From assembly GCF_900113865.1 (NCBI RefSeq), contig NZ_FOQY01000011.1, positions 185,776 through 249,775 on the forward strand: a DNA stretch of 64,000 nt, written 5' to 3'. A model generated the notes under the pieces. That model worked only from the letters and a program-made list of their open reading frames with translations. It did not search any database and was not told where the DNA came from. The translations under genes and the position numbers were made by a program. Positions within the stretch are counted from its first letter, which is position 1. Every line of letters starts with the position of its first letter. Of the stretch, positions 26,415 to 35,796 are shown in pieces. The stretch comes from Streptosporangium canum. GTDB taxonomy: Bacteria > Actinomycetota > Actinomycetes > Streptosporangiales > Streptosporangiaceae.

Positions 26415-28097
26415 CACCGACAGCTCGTACCCGCCGCCGGTCGGCGCCGCCTCCAACCGGCCTCCCACGGCCGCCACCCGCTCGGCGAGATTGGTGATCC
26501 CCTGGCCGCCTGCCCGTTCCCCGGGCGCCCCCGCCGCTCCGTCGGCCGGTGCGCCGTCATTGCGCACGCGCAGCCGTACCAGGCCGTCGCCGCACGCGAC
26601 CTCGATGCGGCAGTGGTCCGCCCGGCTGTGCCGCAGGACGTTGGTGACGGCCTCGCGGAGCACGGTGGCCAGCAGCGCGTCGACAGGGCTCGGAACGGGC
26701 GCCCGGCGCGAGGCGTCGACGTGGACGGTCACGCCCGCGGCGGTGAGGATCTCGCGGGCCGAGGCGAGTTCGGCGTCCAGGGACAGGCCGGGGTCGTCGT
26801 CGCGCGGGATGGCGCGCAGGTCGGCCAGCGCGCGGCGGGCGATCCGCGCGATGTCGGCGAGCTCCCGCTCGGCCCGCTCGGGAGTCCGTACGGCCAGCTC
26901 TCCTTTGACCACGATGGCCGACAGGCTGGAGCCGAGGAGGTCGTGCACGTCGCGGGAGATGCGGCGGCGTTCCTTGACGACCGCGATCTCGGCCAGAGCC
27001 AGCCGTGCCTCCCGCACCTGGAAGACCAGGCCGGTGTGGAGCGCCAGCCCGTAGAGCATCGCCGCGACCGCCGCCGCGTTGAACGTCCAGTAGAGGTTCT
27101 CCACGGGAGCGACACCCCGTAGCAGCAGCGTCGCGCAGACGCCCAGGATGATCGCACCGGACATCGGCCACGCGGCCCATGCCGCGTTTCCGCACATGAC
27201 GATCAGGACGGACGCGGCGGCGAAGCCGGCCAGCTGTGGATAGGGCCGGTCGGGTGACAGGAGCGGCAGGCAGGCGAGCGCCAGCTGCACCGGCAGCGTC
27301 CAGGCGGCGTGCCGGGGCCGTACGCCGGGAGGGCGCGGCAGGGAGTGGTAGAGCTGCAGCCCGACCACCCCGGCGACGGCGAGCAGGGCTCCGGCCAGCA
27401 CCCAGGCCGGTGGACGCATCTGCCACAGGTAGATCACCGAGACGATCAGGAATCCGGCGTGCGCAGCGACGTGGATGGGCAGCGCGAGCCGTGGCGTCAG
27501 ATCGCCGCGCGGCAGCTCCACCGCCGCGCCGGGCGTCTCCCGGGCCCGCGCGGCGGCCTCCCGGCCCAGCACGACGATCTCCTCGGTCCTCCCTTTCGCC
27601 GCGAGGCCGATGACGGCCGACAGGCTGGAGCCGAGGACGGCGTCCAGATCGCGGGACGCCCGCTCGCGCTCTCCCGCCACGGATTCGGCGGCCGGCTCAC
27701 CACGGGCGGCGTGCAGCTCGGCGCGCAGGTCGCTGAGCCTGGTCACCCCGAAGACGATCAATCCCTGGGCCAGCGCGTTGCCCATGGCGTTGGCGCAGCT
27801 GTAGGCGTCCGAGAGGTTGAGCAGCCCGGCGGCGGCCACGACTCCGGCGAACATCACCCAGCGGATCGGCCCGCCCGCGATCAGGAGCACCGAGGCCGCC
27901 AGCAGGCCGGGCGCCCCCGGACCGGCCCAGGGGAAGAGCAGGGCTTGGGCGGCGAGGCTCCACGGGCCGCGCAGCCACTTCAGCCGCGGCAGGCTGTGCA
28001 CGACCTGCAGGCCGAGCATCGCGACCGCCGCCATGCTCGGCAGCGGATGCGAGGGGTCGAAGGCCACACTCAGCAGGACCACGAGAATGACCGCCAC
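26355..28097 (-). CDS. Sensor histidine kinase with duplicated sensor module
   Basis: 580 residues in three parts. Module A (1-195): membrane helices with LGLQVVHSLPR, then a DHp-like helix RASRDLDAVLGSSLSAV. Module B (210-405): membrane helices with VGLQLYHSLPR, then a genuine HisKA_3 helix RRISRDVHDLLGSSLSAI with phosphoacceptor His385. Part C: GHKL ATPase with REAVTNVLRHSRA and GGQGITNLAERVAAVGG. In module A the His is replaced by Asp152, so it is a degenerate copy. The GTG at 28097 has no ribosome site; a TAGAAT hexamer eight bases upstream suggests a leaderless transcript. The stimulus is unknown; the divergent serine hydrolase may be a target. Confidence 0.9.
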   Translation of the reverse strand: MAVILVVLLSVAFDPSHPLPSMAAVAMLGLQVVHSLPRLKWLRGPWSLAAQALLFPWAGPGAPGLLAASVLLIAGGPIRWVMFAGVVAAAGLLNLSDAYSCANAMGNALAQGLIVFGVTRLSDLRAELHAARGEPAAESVAGERERASRDLDAVLGSSLSAVIGLAAKGRTEEIVVLGREAAARARETPGAAVELPRGDLTPRLALPIHVAAHAGFLIVSVIYLWQMRPPAWVLAGALLAVAGVVGLQLYHSLPRPPGVRPRHAAWTLPVQLALACLPLLSPDRPYPQLAGFAAASVLIVMCGNAAWAAWPMSGAIILGVCATLLLRGVAPVENLYWTFNAAAVAAMLYGLALHTGLVFQVREARLALAEIAVVKERRRISRDVHDLLGSSLSAIVVKGELAVRTPERAERELADIARIARRALADLRAIPRDDDPGLSLDAELASAREILTAAGVTVHVDASRRAPVPSPVDALLATVLREAVTNVLRHSRADHCRIEVACGDGLVRLRVRNDGAPADGAAGAPGERAGGQGITNLAERVAAVGGRLEAAPTGGGYELSVLQPVGLGGDTDGVEAVAGV

Positions 28098-28200
28098 GGC
28101 GGGGCATTCTATCGATTTTGTCCGAATTATGTGTTCTGCATATCCCGTTGGTGTGCGTGACACTGGCGACGCGTACGCGCAGGTCGGCACCGTTGTCGTC

Positions 28201-30168
28201 ATGAAGACGAGCATCAGGAAGATCTTCGCCGCGGTGCTCGCCGCGGGTGCGGTGGCCGGATTCCAGGTGCCGGCGGGAGCCGAGCCGATGCCTCGGCCGC
28301 GGATCGAGCCGCACGACGTCGAGGCGCTGGTCGACCGGATCGTGCCCGCGCAGCTCGCCAGGGACAGGATCCCCGGCGCGGCGGTGGCCGTGGTCGCCGG
28401 CGGGCGGACGGTTCTCGCGAAGGGGTACGGCGTCGCCGACGTCACGACCGGCAGGCCGGTGGACGCGAGCCGTACGGGCTTCTTCACCGGGTCGATGAGC
28501 AAGCTGCTCACCACCACCGCCGTTCTGCAACTGGTGGAGCAGGGCAGGCTCGATCTGCGTGCCGACGTCAACCGCTACCTCACCGCCTTCAAGATCAAGG
28601 ACACCTATCCCGGACGGCCCGTCACCCTTGAGCATCTGCTGACCTACACGGCGGGCTTCGACGACGACATCGTCGGGCTCGCCACGACCGATCCCGGGGG
28701 CGTCGCCCCCCTCGGCCGCAGCGTGGCCGAGCGGCAACCGAGACGGGTGCGCCCGCCGGGCACGCGTGTGGCCTACAACAACTACGGTCTGGCGCTGGCC
28801 GGCCATCTCGTCGAGATCGCCTCCGGGCAGCCGTTCGCGCACTACGTCGACCAGCGCGTCCTCAAGCCGCTGGGCATGGTCTCCACCACCGTGGCGGTGC
28901 CGCATCCGGCCGCGATCGCCGCCGCCCTCGCCCGCGGCCACCGTCCCGCCGGGGACGGTCAGACCGCTGAGGAGGCCCTGTACAGCCCGTGGACCCCCAC
29001 CGGGACCGGCCCCGCCACCACCGTCGCCGACATGGCCCGGTTCATGCTCGCCCAGCTGCGGGACGACCCCCGGCTCGGCCGGAACGTGGCCCGCCTGATG
29101 CAGCGGCAGCACCACACCCAGGACACCCGCATGCCCGGCATGGGCTACACCTTCGAGCAGCGCCCCCGCAACGGCCGGCGGCTGGTCTACAAGGACGGCG
29201 ACGTGCCCGGCTTCCACAACGTCATGGCGCTGCTGCCCGACGAGGGCGTCGGGATCTACGTCGTCTACAACGGCGACGGGGTGGACACCGTGGCCCCCTG
29301 GGACGGCGCCGCCCTCGTCAACCAGATCGTCGACCGCTATCTCCCCGACACGGGGCACCGCACGGACGGCGGTGGTGGTGGTGGTGGTGGCGAGGCGTCC
29401 CGGCCCGGCCGCACGGACGGCGGCGGTGGCGGCGGTGGCGAGGAGTCCGGGTTCGCCGGAACGTATCGGTCGGCCCGGACCAGCCAGACCAGTCTCATGA
29501 AGGTCGCCGCGCTGTTCGCGGCACCGACCGTGTCGGTCAACGCCGACGGCACCCTGACGACCACCGGGCTGTCGCCGGACCCCGCCCGGCGGACCCAGCA
29601 CTGGATCCGGATCCAGGCCGGCCTCTTCGCGGAACGCGACGGCCAGGACCGGATCGCCTTCGACGGCAAGGGGGTGCTGAGCACCTCGGCGAACCCGTCG
29701 GAGACCCTTGAGAAGCTCGCCTGGTACGACTCCCCGGCACCGCACCTCGGCCTGCTCGGCTCCGGGGCACTGGTGCTGGTGCTCGCCTTCCTCGGGTTCC
29801 CGCTCCTGGCGTCCATGCGGGTCCTCAGACGACGCCCCCGGCATGCGCCCGGTGCCCGCGCGGCCCGGTTGCTGGCCTGGATCACCGGGGCGCTCGTCAC
29901 CGTCTTCCTGACCGGGTTCGCCGCCGTCATGTCCGACCCCGCTGTCGTGCTGCTCGACTCGCCGTGGCCGGCCGCCCTGCGGATCACCGCGACCGTGGCC
30001 CTGGTGTCCGCGGTCCTCGTGTCGGCGGCCACCGTCGCCGCCTGGTGGAAGGGCTGGTGGGGGTGGGCCGGACGGCTGTCCTACACGCTGGTCGCGCTGG
30101 GCGGGGTGGGGTTCTTCACCGTCGCCGTGTCCTACAACCTCGTCGCCCTGCCGTTCTCCGCCGGCTGA
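28201..30168 (+). CDS. Membrane-anchored serine hydrolase (beta-lactamase/PBP4-like)
   Basis: 655 residues: signal peptide; class C beta-lactamase-like domain (about residues 40-380) with the nucleophile motif SMSK, the second motif YNNYG and a third-motif region DGDVPGFHNVM; two Gly-rich linkers (runs of eight and seven Gly separated by a Glu-Ala-Ser-Arg-Pro stretch); a lipocalin-like domain; and four C-terminal membrane helices. Family members act on D-amino-acid peptides or esters at the cell surface. The ATG at 28201 lacks a clear ribosome site. It shares a 103-bp divergent promoter region with the kinase. It is paralogous to the broken hydrolase at 23494-23886. Confidence 0.88.
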   Translation: MKTSIRKIFAAVLAAGAVAGFQVPAGAEPMPRPRIEPHDVEALVDRIVPAQLARDRIPGAAVAVVAGGRTVLAKGYGVADVTTGRPVDASRTGFFTGSMSKLLTTTAVLQLVEQGRLDLRADVNRYLTAFKIKDTYPGRPVTLEHLLTYTAGFDDDIVGLATTDPGGVAPLGRSVAERQPRRVRPPGTRVAYNNYGLALAGHLVEIASGQPFAHYVDQRVLKPLGMVSTTVAVPHPAAIAAALARGHRPAGDGQTAEEALYSPWTPTGTGPATTVADMARFMLAQLRDDPRLGRNVARLMQRQHHTQDTRMPGMGYTFEQRPRNGRRLVYKDGDVPGFHNVMALLPDEGVGIYVVYNGDGVDTVAPWDGAALVNQIVDRYLPDTGHRTDGGGGGGGGEASRPGRTDGGGGGGGEESGFAGTYRSARTSQTSLMKVAALFAAPTVSVNADGTLTTTGLSPDPARRTQHWIRIQAGLFAERDGQDRIAFDGKGVLSTSANPSETLEKLAWYDSPAPHLGLLGSGALVLVLAFLGFPLLASMRVLRRRPRHAPGARAARLLAWITGALVTVFLTGFAAVMSDPAVVLLDSPWPAALRITATVALVSAVLVSAATVAAWWKGWWGWAGRLSYTLVALGGVGFFTVAVSYNLVALPFSAG

Positions 30169-30217
30169 CCAGGCGACGGGCTCCCGGCCCGCCCTCGGCC
30201 GGTCGCGGGTCCCTTCG

Positions 30218-31531
30218 CTACCGCTCGACCTGGAAGGCGGCCAGCGGGATGGGGAGCCAGGAGGGGCGGTTGCGGGCCTCGTAGCCGACCTCGTAGACGG
30301 CCTTGACCAGCTCCAGGGCGCGCAGCAGGACGGCGTCCTCGGCGTGCAGGCGGCCGCCGCCGGCGGAGTAGCCGGCCAGGAAGGACGAGCGGTTGAGCTC
30401 GGCCCATTCGACGGCCCGGGGGCGCAGTTCGTCGGCCTCGGGGTGGTCGGCCAGCAGGTGGCGGGCGGCGTAGTCGAACGAGCGGAGCATGCCGGCCACG
30501 TCCCGCAGCGGGGAGGAGAGCGCGCGGCGCTCGGCGAGGGGCTGGCCGGGCTCGCCTTCGAAGTCGAGGACGACCCAGTCGGTGGTCGTGCGCATCACCT
30601 GGCCGAGGTGGTAGTCGCCGTGGACCCGCTGCACGGGGATCTCGGAGACCACGTCGGCGACCCGCTGGTAGGCCTCCTCGGCCACCCGCGCGTACCGGCC
30701 GAGCTGCGGCACCTCCTCGATCACCCCGGCCAGGCGGCGGCGATGGTCCTCGACCATCTGCTTGACCTCCTGCGACTCCATCACGTCGGTGGGGAACGCG
30801 GCGGCCAGCTCGCGGTGGACCTCGGCGGTGGCCACGCCGAGCCGGTAGGCCTCGGAGCTGAAGTCGCCGCCCGCGTCGGAGGCCGAGGCGTCCAGGCAGG
30901 CGTACAGGTCGCGGACGCTGGCCAGGGCCAGGGCCCAGCCGTCGTTGGCGGTGGCGAGGAACTCCTGGGTCATCGCCAGGGTGGTGGGCTCGCCGTCGAG
31001 GTCGGTCTCGATCCAGCCGTACGGCTGCGCGATGTGGCCGGCGCCGTGCCGGGCCAGGGCGGTGACGATCTCCAGCTCGGGGTTGACCCCGGGGATCAGG
31101 CGGCGGAACAGCTTGCAGATGTAGGTCTCGCCGTACACCAGGGAGGTGTTGGACTGCTCCGCGCCGAGCACGAGGCTCCGCAGGGAGGTGTCGATCTCCA
31201 CCCCCTCCAGGTGGCGGAAGCGGAGCGGGCCGAGGTCGCGGCCCCCGGCCATCCCCGCGAGCAGGGTGCCGGTGAGGTCGGGGTCGTAGACGGCGTCGTA
31301 GTAGCCGTCGCCGATCCGGGCGTGGCTGTAGCGCCCGGAGGTGTCCCCGTCGGTGCCGAGCAGGAGCTGGTAGCGGTCGCGCGCTTCGCCCTGGCGCACC
31401 GAGATGATCAGATGGTGCAGGCCGGGGGAGAGCTCGACGTCGGAATCGACGCCGAGCTCGTCTATCGGCCGCCCCTTACCGGCGAACCATCGTTGATGGG
31501 TTATCCAGCCGGTAAGGAGCTCCGTCAACAC
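30218..31531 (-). CDS. mak: Maltokinase
   Basis: 437 residues. Phosphorylates maltose with ATP to alpha-maltose 1-phosphate, the donor for GlgE. Recognised by the N-terminal WITHQRWFAGKGR typical of Mak/Pep2, SNTSLVYGETYICKLFRRL (ATP-binding), and the catalytic loop VHGDYHLGQVMRTTTDWVVLDFEGEP. The GTG at 31531 has GGAGG nine bases upstream, inside the end of treS; only 4 bp separate the two genes. Together with treS and glgE it forms the GlgE pathway operon. Confidence 0.96.
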   Translation of the reverse strand: MLTELLTGWITHQRWFAGKGRPIDELGVDSDVELSPGLHHLIISVRQGEARDRYQLLLGTDGDTSGRYSHARIGDGYYDAVYDPDLTGTLLAGMAGGRDLGPLRFRHLEGVEIDTSLRSLVLGAEQSNTSLVYGETYICKLFRRLIPGVNPELEIVTALARHGAGHIAQPYGWIETDLDGEPTTLAMTQEFLATANDGWALALASVRDLYACLDASASDAGGDFSSEAYRLGVATAEVHRELAAAFPTDVMESQEVKQMVEDHRRRLAGVIEEVPQLGRYARVAEEAYQRVADVVSEIPVQRVHGDYHLGQVMRTTTDWVVLDFEGEPGQPLAERRALSSPLRDVAGMLRSFDYAARHLLADHPEADELRPRAVEWAELNRSSFLAGYSAGGGRLHAEDAVLLRALELVKAVYEVGYEARNRPSWLPIPLAAFQVER

Positions 31532-31535
31532 GGCT

Positions 31536-33239
31536 TTACGCCTCCTGGGTTACGGGTGGCAGGGTGAACCAGTAGAACCCATGCCCAGGAAGCGTCAAAA
31601 GATACGGAAGTTCGCCAATCGGTGGGAACGGCACCCCACCCATGGTCTCGACGGGCACCGATCCCTCGAACCGGCGCAGGTCCAGCTCCACCGGCTGCGG
31701 GAACCGCGACAGGTTGTTGACGCACAGGATGCGGTCGTCGCCGTACTCGCGCACGTAGGCGAGGACGCTCGGGTTGGAGGAGTTCAGCTCGGTGAACGCC
31801 CCCAGGCCGAAGACCGGGTGACGCTTGCGGATGTCGATCATCCGCTTGGTCCAGTGCAGCAGCGAGCCGGAGCTCTTCTGCTGCGCCTCGACGTTGATCG
31901 CCTGATAGCCGTAGATCGGGTCCATGATGACCGGCAGGTAGAGCCGGGCGGGGTCGCAGTCGGAGAACCCGGCGTTGCGGTCCGGGCTCCACTGCATCGG
32001 GGTGCGGACGCCGTCGCGGTCGCCCAGCCAGATGTTGTCGCCCATCCCGATCTCGTCGCCGTAGTAGAGCACCGGGGACCCGGGCAGCGACAGCAGCAGC
32101 GCGGTGAACAGCTCGATCTGGTTGCGGTCGTTCTCCAGCAGCGGGGCCAGCCGCCGCCGGATGCCGACGTTGGCCCGCATCCGGGGGTCCTTGGCGTACT
32201 CCGAGTACATGTAGTCGCGCTCGTCGTCGGTCACCATCTCAAGCGTGAGCTCGTCGTGGTTGCGCAGGAAGATGCCCCACTGGCAGTTCTCGGGGATCTT
32301 CGGCGTCTGGGCCATGATCTCCGAGATCGGGTAGCGGGACTCCCGCCTGACGGCCATGAAGATGCGCGGCATCAGCGGGAAGTGGAAGGCCATGTGGCAC
32401 TCGTCGCCGCCGGTCGCCGGGTCGCCGAAGTACTCCACCACGTCCGCCGGCCACTGGTTGGCCTCGGCCAGCAGCACCCGGTCGGGGTAGAGGCGGTCGA
32501 CCTCGGCCCTGACCCGCTTGAGGTATTCGTGGGTCCGGGGCAGGTTCTCGCAGTTCGTGCCGTCCTGCTCGAACAGGTAGGGGATGGCGTCCATCCGGAA
32601 CCCGTCGATGCCCAGGTCCAGCCAGAACCGCAGCACCTCCAGCATCGCGTCCTGCACGTCCGGGTTCTCGTAGTTGAGATCCGGCTGGTGGGAGAAGAAC
32701 CTGTGCCAGTAGTACTGACCCCGCACCGGGTCGTGGGACCAGTTGGACGTCTCGGTGTCGATGAAGATGACCCGGGCGTCCTTGTAGAGCTCGTCGGAGT
32801 CGCTCCAGACGTAGAAGTCGCCGAACGGGCCCTCGGGGTCGTGGCGGGAGGCCTGGAACCAGGGGTGCTGGTCGCTGGTGTGGTTCATCACCAGGTCGGC
32901 GATGACGCGCATGCCCCGCTTGTGGGCTTCGTCCACCAACTTGATGAAATCTCCGAGATCACCGAATTCGGGGAGGATCTTCATGAAGTCCGCGATGTCG
33001 TAGCCGCCATCGCGGAGCGGCGATTCGTACAGGGGCAGCAGCCAGAGACAGTCCACGCCGAGCCACTGGAGATAGTCCAGTTTGTCGATGAGGCCGCGGA
33101 TGTCTCCGGTGCCGTCCCCGTTGGAATCGGCGAATCCCCGGATGAGCACCTCGTAGAAGACGGCGCGCTTGAACCAGTACGGATCGCGCGGCTTCTCCTC
33201 GTCGAAGGTGTTCGGGATGGGCTCAGGTAGCTGACTCAC
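31536..33239 (-). CDS. treS: Trehalose synthase (maltose alpha-D-glucosyltransferase)
   Basis: 567-residue GH13 enzyme that interconverts trehalose and maltose. Catalytic residues: nucleophile Asp217 in [13 protein letters not shown], acid Glu259 in LLAEANQWP, and Asp329 in [23 protein letters not shown] is the conserved region I of this subfamily. The GTG at 33239 follows GGGGAG by seven bases. It is 45 bp after glgE and 4 bp before mak. There is no C-terminal maltokinase fusion, so Mak is separate. Confidence 0.96.
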   Translation of the reverse strand: MSQLPEPIPNTFDEEKPRDPYWFKRAVFYEVLIRGFADSNGDGTGDIRGLIDKLDYLQWLGVDCLWLLPLYESPLRDGGYDIADFMKILPEFGDLGDFIKLVDEAHKRGMRVIADLVMNHTSDQHPWFQASRHDPEGPFGDFYVWSDSDELYKDARVIFIDTETSNWSHDPVRGQYYWHRFFSHQPDLNYENPDVQDAMLEVLRFWLDLGIDGFRMDAIPYLFEQDGTNCENLPRTHEYLKRVRAEVDRLYPDRVLLAEANQWPADVVEYFGDPATGGDECHMAFHFPLMPRIFMAVRRESRYPISEIMAQTPKIPENCQWGIFLRNHDELTLEMVTDDERDYMYSEYAKDPRMRANVGIRRRLAPLLENDRNQIELFTALLLSLPGSPVLYYGDEIGMGDNIWLGDRDGVRTPMQWSPDRNAGFSDCDPARLYLPVIMDPIYGYQAINVEAQQKSSGSLLHWTKRMIDIRKRHPVFGLGAFTELNSSNPSVLAYVREYGDDRILCVNNLSRFPQPVELDLRRFEGSVPVETMGGVPFPPIGELPYLLTLPGHGFYWFTLPPVTQEA

Positions 33240-33284
33240 CAGTGGACTCCCCGCTGTTCTGCCGGTATCGCGTACCCGGCCGGC

Positions 33285-35441
33285 TCACCGCTGGTTCGCC
33301 GTCGCGGCACGCAAAGTGAAGATGTGTGCTGGGTGGATATGGGGATCGAGGCGCACGTAGTTGTTCTGTCGCCAGCGATACGACTCGCCTGACAGCTCGT
33401 CGTCGACGAAGAACTCGGCATGCCAGTCGAGACCCAGAGACGGCATGTCCAGGGAGACCGTCGCCTCATGGGTGTTGTGTGGATCGAGATTCACGACCGT
33501 CAGCACCACATCGCCCAGGCCGTGCCGTCGTGTGGCCGTGTCGTAGGCGCCGGGCAGCCGCTTGGAGAAGCAGACCACGTCCGGATGGTCGACGCTATGG
33601 AACCGTAGGTTACGCAGTTCCTGGAGCGCCGGGTGTGCTCTTCGGAACAAATTAAGTTGCGTGATGAAGGGCGCGAGGCTACGGCCTTCCCGCTCAGCCT
33701 CTACCCAATCACGCGGTTTATACTGATATTTCTCACTATCTAGGTATTCTTCGCTACCCGGTCGAACCGGGACATTCTCCGCAAGTTCATATCCGGCGTA
33801 TACCCCCCAGGTTGGCATCGCCGTCGCCGCGAGGATGGCTCTGATATAAAATGCCGGGACTCCCCCTTGTTGGAGATATTCGTGGAGAATGTCCGGGGTA
33901 TTGACGAATACGTTCGGCCGCAGGAAGTGTGACGTCTCGTGGGAGAGCTCGCTCAGGTAGGCCTCGACTTCCGGCCGGGAGTTCTTCCACGTGAAGTAGG
34001 TGTAGGACTGGTGGAAGCCGACCTTGGCCAGCGCCTGCATCATCGCCGGGCGGGTGAACGCCTCCGCCAGGAACAGCACGTCCGGGTCGGTGGAGTTGAT
34101 GTCGGCCAGCAGCCGCTCCCAGAACGCCACCGGCTTGGTGTGCGGGTTGTCCACCCGGAAGATCCGCACGCCGTGGTCCATCCAGAGCCGTACCACCCGC
34201 TTGACCTCGGCGTAGATGCCCTCGGGATCCTTGTCGAAGTTCAGCGGATAGATGTCCTGGTACTTCTTCGGCGGGTTCTCCGCGTAGGCGATCGAGCCGT
34301 CCGCGCGGATGTTGAACCACTCCGGGTGCTCCTTGACCCACGGGTGGTCGGGCGCGCACTGCAGGGCCAGGTCGAGGGCGACCTCCATGCCGAGCTCGCG
34401 GGTCTTGGCCACGAAGGCGTCGAAGTCCTCGAAGGTGCCGAGGTCGGGGTGGATGGCGTCGTGGCCGCCCTCCTCGGAGCCGATGGCCCAGGGAGAGCCG
34501 GGGTCGTACGGCTCGGGCGTCAGGGTGTTGTTGCGGCCCTTGCGGAAGCTGTGCCCGATCGGGTGGATCGGCGGCAGGTAGACGACGTCGAAGCCCATCT
34601 TCGCGACGGCGGGCAGCCGCTTCGCGGAGGTCGTGAAATTTCCGGACTTGGGGGCAGCGTCCCGTTCGACGATCGCCCCCTCGGAGCGGGGGAAGAACTC
34701 ATACCAGGAGCCGAACAGCGCCCTGCGCCGGTCGACCCTGACCACGCGCCTGGGCGACCTGGTCACCAGATCCCGGAGCGGGTGCGCGCGCAGCAGCTCC
34801 GCCGTCTCCGGCAGCTGGGCCAGGGAGAACCGGGCGCGCGGGTCGAGATCCTCGTCGCGCAGCTTGGCCGCCACCGACAGGAGCGCGGCCCGGTGCCCGC
34901 ACACGTGGGCCTCCGCGACGGCCTCCCGCTCCGCGGAACCGGCGGGGGCCGTACCGGCGGCCTTGCCCGCCGCCTTGCCGCCCGCCGCCTTGCCTCCCGG
35001 CGCCTTCACGGCCGCGGGCCCGCGGCTCAGGCCGCCGCAGTCCGCGGGCCGTACGGCCCTGGCGGCGCGTTCGAAGAGCCGGGCGCCCTCCTCGCACATG
35101 AGCTCGGCGTCCATGTCGCGCGGGATCTTGATGCCCGCGTCATGGAGCCAGGTGGCCATGGGATCACTCCACGCCTCGACGCGGAAATGCCAGTCGCCCT
35201 CGGTGGGCAGCGTCACCTCGACGCCCCAGCGGTCGGTGCCCGGAGCCAGCTCTCTCATGCGCAGCAGCGGGCCGCGCACGCCGTCCGGGCCGGTGAGCAC
35301 GGCTCCGGCGGCCACCGCGTCGTGTCCCTCCCGGAACACGGTGGCGGCGATCTCGAAGGTCTCGCCCGCAGCGGCCTTGGCGGGGTAGCGCCCGCAGTCG
35401 ACCGTGGGGTGGATGTCCTGGATTGGGATTCGTCCGATCAT
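33285..35441 (-). CDS. glgE: Alpha-1,4-glucan:maltose-1-phosphate maltosyltransferase
   Basis: 718-residue GH13_3 enzyme that extends alpha-1,4-glucan with maltose units from maltose 1-phosphate. Nucleophile Asp431 (IFRVDNPHTKP) and acid Glu460 (LAEAFTRP) are 29 residues apart, as in the Streptomyces enzyme; NTPDIL carries the third carboxylate. An insertion at about residues 141-170 is made of Gly/Lys/Ala repeats (APGGKAAGGKAAGKAAG). Between about 33640 and 33900 (residues 514-600) third-position GC falls sharply although the protein stays GlgE-like. The ATG at 35441 has a TACCTT hexamer eight bases upstream, so it may be leaderless. First gene of glgE-treS-mak. Confidence 0.96.
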   Translation of the reverse strand: MIGRIPIQDIHPTVDCGRYPAKAAAGETFEIAATVFREGHDAVAAGAVLTGPDGVRGPLLRMRELAPGTDRWGVEVTLPTEGDWHFRVEAWSDPMATWLHDAGIKIPRDMDAELMCEEGARLFERAARAVRPADCGGLSRGPAAVKAPGGKAAGGKAAGKAAGTAPAGSAEREAVAEAHVCGHRAALLSVAAKLRDEDLDPRARFSLAQLPETAELLRAHPLRDLVTRSPRRVVRVDRRRALFGSWYEFFPRSEGAIVERDAAPKSGNFTTSAKRLPAVAKMGFDVVYLPPIHPIGHSFRKGRNNTLTPEPYDPGSPWAIGSEEGGHDAIHPDLGTFEDFDAFVAKTRELGMEVALDLALQCAPDHPWVKEHPEWFNIRADGSIAYAENPPKKYQDIYPLNFDKDPEGIYAEVKRVVRLWMDHGVRIFRVDNPHTKPVAFWERLLADINSTDPDVLFLAEAFTRPAMMQALAKVGFHQSYTYFTWKNSRPEVEAYLSELSHETSHFLRPNVFVNTPDILHEYLQQGGVPAFYIRAILAATAMPTWGVYAGYELAENVPVRPGSEEYLDSEKYQYKPRDWVEAEREGRSLAPFITQLNLFRRAHPALQELRNLRFHSVDHPDVVCFSKRLPGAYDTATRRHGLGDVVLTVVNLDPHNTHEATVSLDMPSLGLDWHAEFFVDDELSGESYRWRQNNYVRLDPHIHPAHIFTLRAATANQR

Positions 35442-35796
35442 CGCGTCTCAAGGTAGCGACGGCACGCCCGGTACCGCCGGAAAAAAGTCGGCAAAAAAAG
35501 ATCTTCGTTTTTTCAAACGTCCCCGTGACCGGCCTTGGGGCAGGACTACGTCCCGCCTCCGCGTGGACGGCCGGTTCCGGGAGGCAGAGCATTGCGGCCC
35601 ATAGATGCGTTGCCCCAATAGTCCATCTTCATGCGTGTCGGCGGAAGACTGCGGGATCTCTTGCTCCCCGGGCGCGTTGCCCGAAGGTGTGATCAACCCG
35701 GCTTTGATGTGTTTGGGGTTGATTGATAGCGGTGAGGGGGAGACGCGTGAGTGTTGAGGTCGCCCTCGTGGCGCTGAGTAACTAGGGTCTGGCACC
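35442..35796. promoter_or_regulatory. glgE/glgP divergent promoter region
   Basis: A 355-bp region. Toward glgE there is a poly-A/poly-T inverted stretch near 35490-35515 and TACCTT as a possible -10. Toward glgP, TAGGGT at 35783-35788 lies eight bases before the GTG. Both genes could be leaderless. An inverted repeat ATCAACCC (35692-35699) / GGGTTGAT (35716-35723) is a candidate operator shared by synthesis and degradation genes. No extra gene seen. Confidence 0.45.

Noticed and set aside
35641-35700. Terminator or riboswitch in the glgE/glgP gap
   Set aside because: The GGGC/GCCC pair at about 35670-35683 is too short to support either.
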